This document shows positions 48,518 to 56,796 of a DNA stretch of 64,000 nt, piece after piece. The notes under the pieces were generated by a model that did no database searches, had not been told where the DNA came from, and was given only the letters and a program-made list of their open reading frames with translations. The stretch is from Actinoallomurus sp963823735. GTDB taxonomy: Bacteria; Actinomycetota; Actinomycetes; Streptosporangiales; Streptosporangiaceae. Numbering within the stretch: position 1 is the first letter of the stretch; each line of letters starts with the position of its first letter. A program made the translations under genes and the position numbers. The stretch spans positions 2,108,001 to 2,172,000 of the forward strand of contig CAWGMO010000002.1 in the NCBI GenBank assembly GCA_963823735.1, read 5' to 3'.

Positions 48518-50035
48518 TCAGTCCACGTCGACCCAGTCGAGCGTGCGCTCGACGGCCTTCTTCCATCCGGCGTAGCCCGTGCTGCGCTGCTCGTCGCTCC
48601 AGCGCGGCTGCCAGCGCTGGTCCTCGTTCCAGTTCTGCCGCAGCTCGCTGGTCGACTTCCAGAACCCGGTCGCCAGGCCCGCGGCGTACGCGGCCCCGAG
48701 CGCCGTGGTCTCGGCGACGACCGGCTTGGACACCGGGACGCCGAGGATGTCGGCCTGCATCTCCATGCAGAGCTGGTTCGCGGTCACGCCACCGTCGACG
48801 CGCAGCACGTCGAGGGCGACACCGGAGTCCTGCCGCATCGCCTCGACGACGTCACGGGTCTGGTAGCAGATCGACTCCAGCGTGGCCCGCGCCAGGTGGG
48901 CGTTGGTGTTGAAGCGGGACAGGCCGACGATCGCGCCGCGCGCGTCGGACCGCCAGTACGGCGCGAACAGGCCGGAGAACGCCGGCACGAAGTACACGCC
49001 GCCGTTGTCCTCGACCTGGCGGGCGAGCGACTCGCTCTGGGAGGCGCCGGAGATGATGCCGAGCTGGTCGCGCAGCCACTGCACGGCCGACCCGGTGACC
49101 GCGATCGAGCCCTCCAGGGCGTACACGGGCGCCTCGGAGCCGAACTGGTAGCAGACGGTCGTGAGCAGGCCGTTCTTGGACCTCACCAGCTCGTTGCCGG
49201 TGTTGAGCAGGAGGAAGTTGCCGGTGCCGTAGGTGTTCTTGGCCTCGCCGACGTCGAAGCAGACCTGCCCGACCGTCGCGGCCTGCTGGTCGCCGAGGAT
49301 GCCGGACAGCGGCACCTCGCCGCCGACGGGGCCGTTCGCCAGCGTCGTCCCGTAGAAGTCGGGGTTGGACGACGGCTTGATCTGCGGAAGCATCTGCCGG
49401 GGGATGTTGAAGAACCCGAGCAGCTCGTCGTCCCAGTCGAGGGTCTCGAGGTTCATCAGCATGGTGCGGCTGGCGTTGGTCGGGTCGGTGACGTGCACGC
49501 CGCCGTCGACGCCGCCCGTGAGGTTCCACAGCAGCCAGGTGTCGGTGTTGCCGAAGACCGCGTCGCCGGCCTCGGCGGCCTCGCGCACGCCGTCGACGTT
49601 CTCCAGGATCCACTGGATCTTGCCGCCGGAGAAGTACGTCGCCGGGGGCAGGCCCGCCTTCTGGCGGATCACGTCGCCGCGCCCGTCGCGGTCCAGCGCC
49701 GACGCGATGCGGTCGGTGCGGGTGTCCTGCCAGACGATCGCGTTGTAGTACGGACGGCCGGTGCGGCGGTTCCACACGACGGCGGTCTCGCGCTGGTTGG
49801 TGATGCCGAGCGCCGACAGGTCGGCGGCGCTCAGGTTGGCGTTGCGCAGGGCGGTGCCGATGACGGACCGGGTGCGCTCCCAGATCTCGGTCGGGTCGTG
49901 CTCGACCCATCCGGCCTGAGGCAGGATCTGCTCGTGTTCGAGCTGGTGTTTCCCGACCTCGTTGCCCGAATGATCGAAGATCATGAATCGGGTGCTCGTG
50001 GTCCCTTGGTCAACGGCTCCGACGAAGTCGGCCAT
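48518..50035 (-). CDS. glpK: Glycerol kinase 1
   Basis: 505 residues of the FGGY family. The N-terminus FVGAVDQGTTSTRFMIFDHS carries the ATP phosphate loop. Also seen are GWVEHDPTEIWE, NQRETAVVWNRRTGRPYYNA, WQDTRTDRI, the FGGY-type LSGILGDQQAATVGQ and DGGVTANQLCMEMQADILGV. It phosphorylates glycerol to glycerol-3-phosphate with ATP. It is the middle gene of glpF-glpK-glpD, 21 bases after glpF. A second kinase gene (51831-53342) lies across the regulator. Confidence 0.95.
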   Translation of the reverse strand: MADFVGAVDQGTTSTRFMIFDHSGNEVGKHQLEHEQILPQAGWVEHDPTEIWERTRSVIGTALRNANLSAADLSALGITNQRETAVVWNRRTGRPYYNAIVWQDTRTDRIASALDRDGRGDVIRQKAGLPPATYFSGGKIQWILENVDGVREAAEAGDAVFGNTDTWLLWNLTGGVDGGVHVTDPTNASRTMLMNLETLDWDDELLGFFNIPRQMLPQIKPSSNPDFYGTTLANGPVGGEVPLSGILGDQQAATVGQVCFDVGEAKNTYGTGNFLLLNTGNELVRSKNGLLTTVCYQFGSEAPVYALEGSIAVTGSAVQWLRDQLGIISGASQSESLARQVEDNGGVYFVPAFSGLFAPYWRSDARGAIVGLSRFNTNAHLARATLESICYQTRDVVEAMRQDSGVALDVLRVDGGVTANQLCMEMQADILGVPVSKPVVAETTALGAAYAAGLATGFWKSTSELRQNWNEDQRWQPRWSDEQRSTGYAGWKKAVERTLDWVDVD

Positions 50036-50056
50036 GTCGGTCTCGCTTTCTCTGGA

Positions 50057-50884
50057 TCAGACGGTCTCGATCTTGGTGTCTGCGGGCAGTTCGCCGGGCT
50101 CGGAGGCTCCCTCGTTGGGAAGGAAACGCCCGACGAGCGCCTCGTACAGGCCGGCGCCGAGCACACCGCCGATGAGCGGCGCGACGATCGGCACCCAGAA
50201 ATAGAGGCCACCGTACTGATCGCGGAAAGCGGTGCCGTATCCGGTGAAGAAGGAGGCGAGACGCGGACCGAAGTCACGTGCGGGGTTGATCGCGTAGCCG
50301 GCGTCCGTGCCCCACGCCATGCCGATGGCGACGACGATCAGGCCGACGACGAACGGCGCGAGGTTCGCGGCGGGAGAGGAGTTGCGCAGGTCGGTGACGG
50401 CCAGGATCAGGAAGAGCAGGATCGCGGTGCCGATGATCTGGTCGCGGAACGCCCCGAAGGTGTGCACGGGCAGCGCGCCGTTGCCCGGGAGGGTAGAGAA
50501 GACGCCCTGCGTCTTGACCGTGTGCCCGGGGTCCATCTTCGTCAGGACCTCGTCGTAGTTCCAGCGGACGAGCAGCGCGGCCACGAACGCGCCCAGGAAC
50601 TGGGCACCCGCGTACGGCGCGACCTTCCGCCAGGAGAAACCCTTGAACACCGCGAGGGCGACCGTCACCGCCGGGTTCAGGTGTGCGCCGCTGATCCGCC
50701 CGGCCACGTACACGCCGAGTGTGACGCCGAGTCCCCACGCCCAGGCGATGCTGTCGTGGTCGCCGATCCCGCCGGCCACCACCTGCGCCACCACCCCGGT
50801 CCCGAACAGGATCAGGATCAGCGTTCCCGCGAACTCCGCGGCCAGCTCACCGGCCAGACCAGGGATCTTCAATCGCTCTGCCAC
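50057..50884 (-). CDS. glpF: Glycerol uptake facilitator (aquaglyceroporin)
   Basis: 275 residues from GTG 50884, which has a strong AGGAGGAG site. Six membrane segments and both NPA boxes are present: SGAHLNPAVTVAL in the first half and AGYAINPARDFGPRLA in the second. The Asp after the second NPAR is the usual mark of glycerol rather than water channels. It lets glycerol diffuse in for the kinase encoded next. First gene of the operon, its promoter region is shared with the divergent gylR gene and contains a 26-bp quasi-palindrome. Confidence 0.94.
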   Translation of the reverse strand: MAERLKIPGLAGELAAEFAGTLILILFGTGVVAQVVAGGIGDHDSIAWAWGLGVTLGVYVAGRISGAHLNPAVTVALAVFKGFSWRKVAPYAGAQFLGAFVAALLVRWNYDEVLTKMDPGHTVKTQGVFSTLPGNGALPVHTFGAFRDQIIGTAILLFLILAVTDLRNSSPAANLAPFVVGLIVVAIGMAWGTDAGYAINPARDFGPRLASFFTGYGTAFRDQYGGLYFWVPIVAPLIGGVLGAGLYEALVGRFLPNEGASEPGELPADTKIETV

Positions 50885-50993
50885 GTCTCCTCCTTGAGGG
50901 TCGTACACCGCGAGGCACCGCCGCGGGAGGAGTAGTGATCTCCCTCTCACGGCAGTCCGGACGCTAAATCCGCTGGGAGCGGCGGTCAACAGA

Positions 50994-51019
50994 CAGGTGC
51001 CGACATTGTCGAACACCTG
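50994..51019. promoter_or_regulatory. GylR operator candidate (nested palindromes)
   Basis: CAGGTG-N14-CACCTG with an inner CGACA-T-TGTCG. It lies between glpF and gylR and overlaps the presumed -35 of gylR, so the regulator could control both directions from one site. Confidence 0.6.
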
Positions 51020-51035
51020 ACGAAATGGCTATAGT
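51006..51035 (+). promoter_or_regulatory. gylR promoter, probably leaderless
   Basis: TTGTCG (51006) and TATAGT (51030-51035) are 18 bp apart. The expected transcription start falls on or next to the GTG at 51042, and there is no Shine-Dalgarno sequence, both of which point to a leaderless mRNA, common in actinomycetes. Confidence 0.55.
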
Positions 51036-51041
51036 CGCCCC

Positions 51042-51797
51042 GTGCCTGGACCGGTTCAGTCGATCGAGCGCGCGGCCGCGATACTCCGGCTGCTCGCCCG
51101 CGGCTCCGGGCGCCTGGGGGTCAGCGAGATCGCGGGTGCCCTCGGCCTGGCCCGCGGGACCGCCCACGGCATCCTCCGCACACTCCAGGGCGTCGGCTTC
51201 GTCGAGCAGGACGACGAGACCGGCAAGTACCAGCTCGGCGCCGCCCTGCTGCACCTGGGCACGAGCTACCTCGACGTCAACGAGCTCCGTTCACGCGCGA
51301 TCAACTGGGCGGACGCGCTGGCGGCGCGCAGCGGCGAGGCGGTGCGGATCGGCACGCCGCTGGACGGCAAGGTCCTGGTCGTCCACCACGTGTTCCGCCC
51401 CGACGACACCCTCCAGACCCTCGACGTCGGGGCCCTGCTCCCGACGCACGCCACCGCGCTCGGCAAGGTGCTCCTCGCCTACGACGCCGGCGCGGCCTCC
51501 GGCGTCCTGGAGCCGTTCAGCCGCCGGACGATCACACAGCACCGTGAGCTCACGCGCGCGCTCACCGAGGTCAGGGACATGGGATGGGCCGCGGAGGTCG
51601 AAGAGATGACCGTAGGAGAGGCGGGCGTCGCCGCACCGATCCGCGGTCAGGGTGGCCTCGTCGTCGGCTCTATGGGAATATCCGGCGCCATCGAGCGAAT
51701 ATGCGATTCCAAGGGCCGGCCGAAACCGACGCTGGTGACCTACGTGCGCGACGCCGCACGCGCGGTCTCCCGCGACCTCGGAGCCTCACGCTGGTGA
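51042..51797 (+). CDS. gylR: IclR-family regulator of glycerol use (GylR-type)
   Basis: 251 residues from GTG. The IclR winged helix spans about 5-65 (SIERAAAILRLLARG, LGVSEIAGALGLARGTAHGI, FVEQDDETGKYQLG). The ligand domain follows, with GEAVRIGTPLDGKVLVVHH, LLPTHATALGKVLLAY and VAAPIRGQGGLVVGSMGISG. In Streptomyces GylR represses the glycerol operon and responds to glycerol-3-phosphate. The same arrangement (divergent to glpF, in front of a kinase) supports that role here. A 33-bp gap leads to the second kinase, so the two are likely co-transcribed and the regulator autoregulated. Confidence 0.88.
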   Translation: MPGPVQSIERAAAILRLLARGSGRLGVSEIAGALGLARGTAHGILRTLQGVGFVEQDDETGKYQLGAALLHLGTSYLDVNELRSRAINWADALAARSGEAVRIGTPLDGKVLVVHHVFRPDDTLQTLDVGALLPTHATALGKVLLAYDAGAASGVLEPFSRRTITQHRELTRALTEVRDMGWAAEVEEMTVGEAGVAAPIRGQGGLVVGSMGISGAIERICDSKGRPKPTLVTYVRDAARAVSRDLGASRW

Positions 51798-51830
51798 GGC
51801 CCGCCTGCCGGACCTGGAGGTAGGGACGCG

Positions 51831-53342
51831 ATGGTGGATCGCTACGTGATGTCCGTCGACCAGGGCACGACGTCGACGCGGTGCATCCTGTTCGACCACG
51901 GCGGCCGCCTGGTCTCGGTCACCCAGCGTGAGCACCGGCAGCACTTCCCGAAGCCGGGATGGGTCGAGCACGACGCGATGGAGATCTGGCGCAACCTCAA
52001 GCGCATCGCGCCCGAGGCGGTCGCCCAGGCGGGCGCCGCGCCCGGCCAGGTGGTGGCGCTCGGCATCGCCAACCAGCGCGAGACCACGGTCCTGTGGGAC
52101 CGCCACACCGGACGCCCGATCGGCAACGCCGTCGTCTGGCAGGACACCCGCACCGACGCCCTCGTCGGCGAGCTGTCCGCGCGCCCCCAGGCCGACCTCG
52201 TACGCGAGCGGTCCGGCCTCCCCCTGGCGAACTACTTCTCCGCGCCGCGCGTCCGGTGGATGCTCGACCACACCCCCGGCCTGCGCGAACGCGCGGAACG
52301 CGGCGACGTGCTGTTCGGCACGATGGAGAGCTGGCTCATCTGGAACCTCACCGGCGGCCCCGGCGAGGGCCTGCACGTCACCGACGTCACCAACGCCAGC
52401 CGCACCCTGCTGATGGACCTCAAGACGCTCAGCTGGGACGACGAGCTCCTCACCTTCTTCGGCATCCCGCGCGCGATGCTGCCGGAGATCAGGCCGTCTA
52501 CGGAGACGTACGGAACCGCGCGCAGCGTCCTGCCCGGCGTACGCATCGCGGCGGCGCTCGGCGACCAGCAGGCGGCACTGTTCGGGCAGACCTGCTTCGC
52601 GCCCGGCGAGGCCAAGTGCACGTACGGGACCGGCGGCTTCCTGCTGCTCAACACGGGCAACGAGCCCGTACGCTCGGCGCACGGCCTGCTCACGACGGTC
52701 GGGTACAAGGTCGGCGACGAGCCCGCGGTGTACGCCCTGGAGGGGTCCATCGCGATCACGGGCGCGCTGGTCCAGTGGTTCCGCGACGGGCTCGGCCTGA
52801 TCGGCAGCGCGCCGGAGATCGAGACGCTCGCGCGCACGGTCGAGGACAACGGCGGCTGCTACATCGTGCCCGCCTTCTCCGGCCTGTTCACCCCGCACTG
52901 GCGCAGCGAGGCGCGCGGCGTGATCGTCGGCCTGACCTCCTACATCACCAAGGGACACCTGGCGCGCGCCGTCCTGGAGGCGACCGCCTGGCAGACCCGC
53001 GAGGTCGTCGACGCCATGAACACCGACTCCGGGCTGACCCTGAAGGCGCTCAAGGTGGACGGCGGGATGACCGCCGACAACCTGCTCATGCAGATCATCG
53101 CGGACGTCCTGAACGTCCCGGTGATCAGGCCGATGGCCGCCGAGACGGTCTCGCTCGGCGCCGCGTACGCCGCGGGCCTCGCCGTCGGCTACTGGCCCGA
53201 CCTGGAAGGGCTTCGGCGCAACTGGCACCGCGCGGCCCAGTGGCACCCCGCCATGGACCCGGGCCGCCGCGCCACGGAGTACGACAACTGGCAGCGCGCC
53301 GTCGAGCGCACCTTCGACTGGATCAAGCCGGCGACTCCCTAG
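51831..53342 (+). CDS. glpK: Glycerol kinase 2
   Basis: 503 residues with GGAGG upstream of the ATG. It has the same FGGY motifs as the first kinase: YVMSVDQGTTSTRCILFDHG, GWVEHDAMEIWRNL, ANQRETTVLWDRHTGRPIGN, AALGDQQAALFGQ and DGGMTADNLLMQIIADVLNV. It differs in detail from GlpK1 along its whole length, so it is a distinct paralogue rather than a recent copy. It is transcribed with the IclR gene, away from glpFKD. It may be expressed under other conditions or phosphorylate another triol or pentitol. Its stop codon overlaps the convergent phosphatase stop. Confidence 0.92.
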   Translation: MVDRYVMSVDQGTTSTRCILFDHGGRLVSVTQREHRQHFPKPGWVEHDAMEIWRNLKRIAPEAVAQAGAAPGQVVALGIANQRETTVLWDRHTGRPIGNAVVWQDTRTDALVGELSARPQADLVRERSGLPLANYFSAPRVRWMLDHTPGLRERAERGDVLFGTMESWLIWNLTGGPGEGLHVTDVTNASRTLLMDLKTLSWDDELLTFFGIPRAMLPEIRPSTETYGTARSVLPGVRIAAALGDQQAALFGQTCFAPGEAKCTYGTGGFLLLNTGNEPVRSAHGLLTTVGYKVGDEPAVYALEGSIAITGALVQWFRDGLGLIGSAPEIETLARTVEDNGGCYIVPAFSGLFTPHWRSEARGVIVGLTSYITKGHLARAVLEATAWQTREVVDAMNTDSGLTLKALKVDGGMTADNLLMQIIADVLNVPVIRPMAAETVSLGAAYAAGLAVGYWPDLEGLRRNWHRAAQWHPAMDPGRRATEYDNWQRAVERTFDWIKPATP

Positions 53343-54496
53343 GCCCGGCCCTTCCAGTCGATGCAGAGGATGACGGCGTCGTCGAGCAGCTCCGAGCCCT
53401 CGTGGTAGTCGATCAGGCCGCGCGTCATGGTCCGCACCGCCTCGGAGGGGTCCTGTAGCCGGGTCTGGCGCAGCGCGCTGGGCAGGGCGGACGCGCCGTA
53501 GACGTCGCCGGCCGGCGACTGGGCGGTGTGGACTCCGTCGCTGACGATGATGAGGCGGTCGCCCGGCTCGACGGTGAACTCCTGCTCGGTGTACTCGGTG
53601 TCCTCGAACATGCCCAGCGGCATCTGCGCCTCCAGCTCGATCTGGGAGACGTTCTTGCCCCGCAGCCGGAAGATCTGCGGCGAGCCCGCGTCGACGACCG
53701 CGACCTGACCGGTGTCCAGGTCGAACCGGAGCAGGAGCGTCGACAGGTGGCTGTGGCCGCGGTGCTGGGTGTAGACGGTCTCGTTCGCCAGGGTCGCCTG
53801 GTCGATGATGTCGCCGCCGGACCGCCGCGCGTTGCGCAGCGCGCTGACCGCCAGGTGGGTGAGGAGCGCCGCCTCCGTGCCACGGCCCATCCCGTTGGTC
53901 ACCGAGACGATCAGGGTGTCGCGGCCCGCCGACCAGTCGAAGTTGTCGCCCCAGATCGCGTACGCGGGTTCGAGCATGCCGGCTAGGTGATATTCGTCAC
54001 ACACGCACGACCGGGCCGGGAGGAGGCCCCACTGGATCTCCGCGGGCAGGGTGAGCCTGCTCCGCCGCTTGATCCGCTGGTAGAGGTCGGTGTGCTGGTC
54101 GGCGACCTTCAGCGCGCGCGCCACGACGGCCGCGATGGCCGCGAAGCGCTCCTGCTCCGCCGCGCTCGGAATCCGTGGCAGGTAGACCCCCATCACGCCC
54201 ACGCGGTCTCCGTACAGCGACATCGGGACGTACAGCTCGCACTCGTCGCCCTCGCCCGCCGTGATGACCGGCCGCTGCGAGGCGAACGAGCGGCCCGCGG
54301 GCGTGCCGTCGATCTGGATCGACTCCTCGCCGTAGGTGGCCGGGACGAGGAACGACAGGCGGTAGTCGGCGAGGAAGATCTCGGCGCCGTCGACGCCGAA
54401 ATGATCCGCGATGGCCCGGACCGCGGCCGCGGCGAGCGTATGCGGCTGGGCGTCCCAGATGGCGTTCTCGATGATGCTGAGCTGGTCGTCGGTCAT
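53339..54496 (-). CDS. GAF + PP2C/SpoIIE-type phosphatase
   Basis: 385 residues. A GAF domain (about 15-140: AVRAIADHFGVDGAEIFLAD, ECELYVPMSLYGDRVGVMGV) is followed by a linker with RRSRLTLPAEIQWGLLPARS and a PP2C domain (about 165-383) showing WGDNFDWSAG, SVTNGMGRGTEAALLTHLAV, VDAGSPQIFRL, GDRLIIVSDGV and DDAVILCID. The usual metal-binding Asp in the GD(x)MGHG motif is Asn here (TNGMG). I recall this in the same subfamily elsewhere, so it is not necessarily inactive. It may dephosphorylate an anti-anti-sigma factor such as the nearby RsbS/RsbR. Confidence 0.83.
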   Translation of the reverse strand: MTDDQLSIIENAIWDAQPHTLAAAAVRAIADHFGVDGAEIFLADYRLSFLVPATYGEESIQIDGTPAGRSFASQRPVITAGEGDECELYVPMSLYGDRVGVMGVYLPRIPSAAEQERFAAIAAVVARALKVADQHTDLYQRIKRRSRLTLPAEIQWGLLPARSCVCDEYHLAGMLEPAYAIWGDNFDWSAGRDTLIVSVTNGMGRGTEAALLTHLAVSALRNARRSGGDIIDQATLANETVYTQHRGHSHLSTLLLRFDLDTGQVAVVDAGSPQIFRLRGKNVSQIELEAQMPLGMFEDTEYTEQEFTVEPGDRLIIVSDGVHTAQSPAGDVYGASALPSALRQTRLQDPSEAVRTMTRGLIDYHEGSELLDDAVILCIDWKGRA

Positions 54497-54595
54497 TGTT
54501 TTTTATCACCTGGTGCTAGGAGCCGCCCCGGCATACGTCCGTGCAGGCTGCCCGGAACACGTGCCTAAGCGCGCGCGCTGTGTAACAGTAGATAT

Positions 54596-55090
54596 ATGGC
54601 GGCGATTGCGGGCGATTCATCCGAGCTGGACGAATGCGCTGCCGCGATCGACGCCTTGGCCGGTGCGTTCACGGACGTCTGGACGGCTCCGCTCAGCGCA
54701 CCGGATGTCCCGGTCCCCGCGACCCAGCTGCGAGTGCTGTTCATCGTCGAGCAACGGGGGGGCATCAACCTCAGCGGCCTGGCGGCCGACCTGGGCGCTC
54801 TCCTATCCTCGGCGAGCCGGTTGTGCGACCGGCTCGAGGCCGCGGGCCTGATCGTACGTGACCCTGGTCAGCAGTCCCGCCGGGAGATCACGATCCGGCT
54901 CAGTGTCGACGGTGAGGCGCTCCTCGAACGCGTGCGCCGTCACCGGCAGGGCGAGCTGCGGCGGGTCCTGGCCGACATGTCGCCGACCGCGCGCAGGGCG
55001 CTGCTCACCGGGCTCACCCAGTTCGGCTCCGCGGCGGGAGGCCCGTCCGCCGAGGGCGACGCGGCCGAGCGCTTCTCGATGCCCGCCTGA
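54596..55090 (+). CDS. MarR-family regulator 1
   Basis: 164 residues. The winged helix spans about 40-110 (PATQLRVLFIVEQRGGINLS, GLAADLGALLSSASRLCDRL, GLIVRDPGQQSRREITIRLS), with MarR-type outer helices. No Shine-Dalgarno sequence is visible before the ATG (TAGATAT precedes it), so translation may be leaderless. It is divergent from the GAF-PP2C gene (99 bp apart, with a CACCTGGTG palindrome at 54507-54515) and convergent with the stressosome operon. It is paralogous to the MarR gene at the other end of that operon (shared SSASRLC.RL.AAGL and the ending RRALL.GL.QF). Confidence 0.83.
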   Translation: MAAIAGDSSELDECAAAIDALAGAFTDVWTAPLSAPDVPVPATQLRVLFIVEQRGGINLSGLAADLGALLSSASRLCDRLEAAGLIVRDPGQQSRREITIRLSVDGEALLERVRRHRQGELRRVLADMSPTARRALLTGLTQFGSAAGGPSAEGDAAERFSMPA

Positions 55091-55104
55091 CCCGGGCCGT
55101 CGCC

Positions 55105-56787
55105 TCACGCCAGCGCCACACGCGGGTCCGTGCCGTCCGGCGCGGGCTCGGGGACCATGTGGAACATCAGCAGGCACGTGTCGTCCTCGCGCGCGCTGTC
55201 GTGGAGCATCCCCTCCAGCACGAGGTCCGCGACCTCGTCCAGGTCGCCGTCACCCTTGGAGAACGCCTCGGCCAGGCGCTCGATGCCCTCGCCCAGGGGC
55301 AGGCCGCGCCGCTCGATGAGCCCGTCGGTGTAGAAGAGCACCGCCGAGCCGACCGGCATCCGCACGGTGTGCTCCACCATCGTGGCGCCTTCGAGCGGCA
55401 TGCCGAGCAGGAAGTCGTGGCCGTCGAGCACGGTCACGGTGCCGTCGGGCGCGCGCAGCAGCGGAGGCGGGTGACCGGCGTTCGACCAGCGCAGCAGGCC
55501 GTCCGGGCCGATCTGGGCGAGCACCGCGGTGGCCAGGTCGTCGGGCTGTAGGTGCAGGAGCAGCCGGTGCATGCGCGTCAGCACCTCGCCGGGGCCCGCG
55601 GCGTCGATGGCGAACGCCCGCAGCGTCGTACGCAACTGGCCCATGAGCGCGGCGGCCTGGAGGCCGTGCCCGGTGACGTCGCCGACGGCCGCCACCACGT
55701 CGCCGTCGGGGCGTTCGAACGCGTCGTACCAGTCACCGCCGACGTTCATGCCGGCCTCGGCGGGCAGGTAGCGCGCCGTGAACCGCAGCCGCCCGGCCGT
55801 CGGCAGGTCGGTGAGCATGGCGCGCTGGAGGCGCTCGGCGACGTCGCGCTCGTACTCGTACCGCAGCGCGTTGTCCGTCGCGGCGGCGGTGAGGCGGGCG
55901 AGCTCGCTGAACACCGCGAGGTCCTCGGCGGTGAACGAACCGGAGGTCGGCTCGGCCGCGAGCACGCCGAGGGACACACCGCCCGAGATGAGGGGAACGG
56001 CGAGGATCTGGCTGCTCACCAGCGTGGTGTCCACGCCGGGCACCACGACGTCGTCGTCGGCGGGCTCGCGGGTGGCGTGCTGGACGCGTCCGCTGGTGAA
56101 CGCCTTCTCGACGTGCTCCGAGGGCCGCCGGTCGTCCTCCGGGTACGGCTGGAGCCCGCCGAGCGGGCGCGCCAGCCACACGGTCATCGTCGAGGCGTAC
56201 CTCGGGACGACGAGGTCGTGCAGGCGTTCGAGGATCTGCTCGTGGTCGAGGGACTCGGACAGGGTCGCGCCCGCGCTGGCGAGGAAGCCCAGCCGGGCGC
56301 GTGACGCCTCGGCCGAGGCGCGGGCGGCGCGCTCGGCGCTCAGCAGGTGGCGCTGCAGCTCGCTCGCGTGGCGCAGCCGCTCGGTGGTCTCGTCCAGCTC
56401 GGCGTGGAGGGCGAGGACGCCCTGGTTGGTCTGCTCCAGCTCACGGCGGTGCCAGTCCAGCGCGTCGTGCTGGCCGGTGATGAGGTCGAGGAGCAGGTCA
56501 CCGCCGTCGCCGCCCGGCTCGGGTTCCGGTTCGAGCACGGGCCCCGGCGGCACGGCCACGCGCACCGGCTCGCCGCCCTCTCCCACGACGACCTCCAGGC
56601 AGGCGTCGCCGGTGAGGGAGACGGTCATCGGGTCGCTCGCCGACCGGCCGCGCAGGACCCGCGCGACGGCCGCCAGGAACTCGGTGCGGTCGTCGGCCGC
56701 CACACCGAACCGGCTCATGGCCGACGCGACGGACGCGAGGGCGGACGCCGCGTCGATGACCGCACTGTGGTGGATTCGCTCGTTCAA
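55105..56787 (-). CDS. GAF + SpoIIE/RsbU-type phosphatase with coiled coil
   Basis: 560 residues. The N-terminal part (1-105) is a small helical sensor-like region with an acidic linker. A coiled coil follows at about 120-175 (WHRRELEQTNQGVLALHAEL, ETTERLRHASELQRHLLSAE). A GAF domain spans about 185-325 (SSQILAVPLISGGVSLGVLA), and a PP2C domain about 335-545 (MNVGGDWYDAFE, AAVGDVTGHGLQAAALMG, SNAGHPPPLLRA, GSAVLFYTDGL, REDDTCLLMF) keeps the metal-binding Asp residues. It is expected to reactivate an anti-sigma antagonist, the RsbU role. It is the last gene of the rsb operon, nine bases after the HATPase-PP2C gene. Confidence 0.87.
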   Translation of the reverse strand: MNERIHHSAVIDAASALASVASAMSRFGVAADDRTEFLAAVARVLRGRSASDPMTVSLTGDACLEVVVGEGGEPVRVAVPPGPVLEPEPEPGGDGGDLLLDLITGQHDALDWHRRELEQTNQGVLALHAELDETTERLRHASELQRHLLSAERAARASAEASRARLGFLASAGATLSESLDHEQILERLHDLVVPRYASTMTVWLARPLGGLQPYPEDDRRPSEHVEKAFTSGRVQHATREPADDDVVVPGVDTTLVSSQILAVPLISGGVSLGVLAAEPTSGSFTAEDLAVFSELARLTAAATDNALRYEYERDVAERLQRAMLTDLPTAGRLRFTARYLPAEAGMNVGGDWYDAFERPDGDVVAAVGDVTGHGLQAAALMGQLRTTLRAFAIDAAGPGEVLTRMHRLLLHLQPDDLATAVLAQIGPDGLLRWSNAGHPPPLLRAPDGTVTVLDGHDFLLGMPLEGATMVEHTVRMPVGSAVLFYTDGLIERRGLPLGEGIERLAEAFSKGDGDLDEVADLVLEGMLHDSAREDDTCLLMFHMVPEPAPDGTDPRVALA

Positions 56788-56796
56788 CGCGCCTCC

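Noticed and set aside
53339..54496. Inactive phosphatase because of Asn in the TNGMG motif
   Set aside because: I recall the same Asn in other members of this subfamily and the remaining metal-binding Asp residues are present, so inactivity is not supported.
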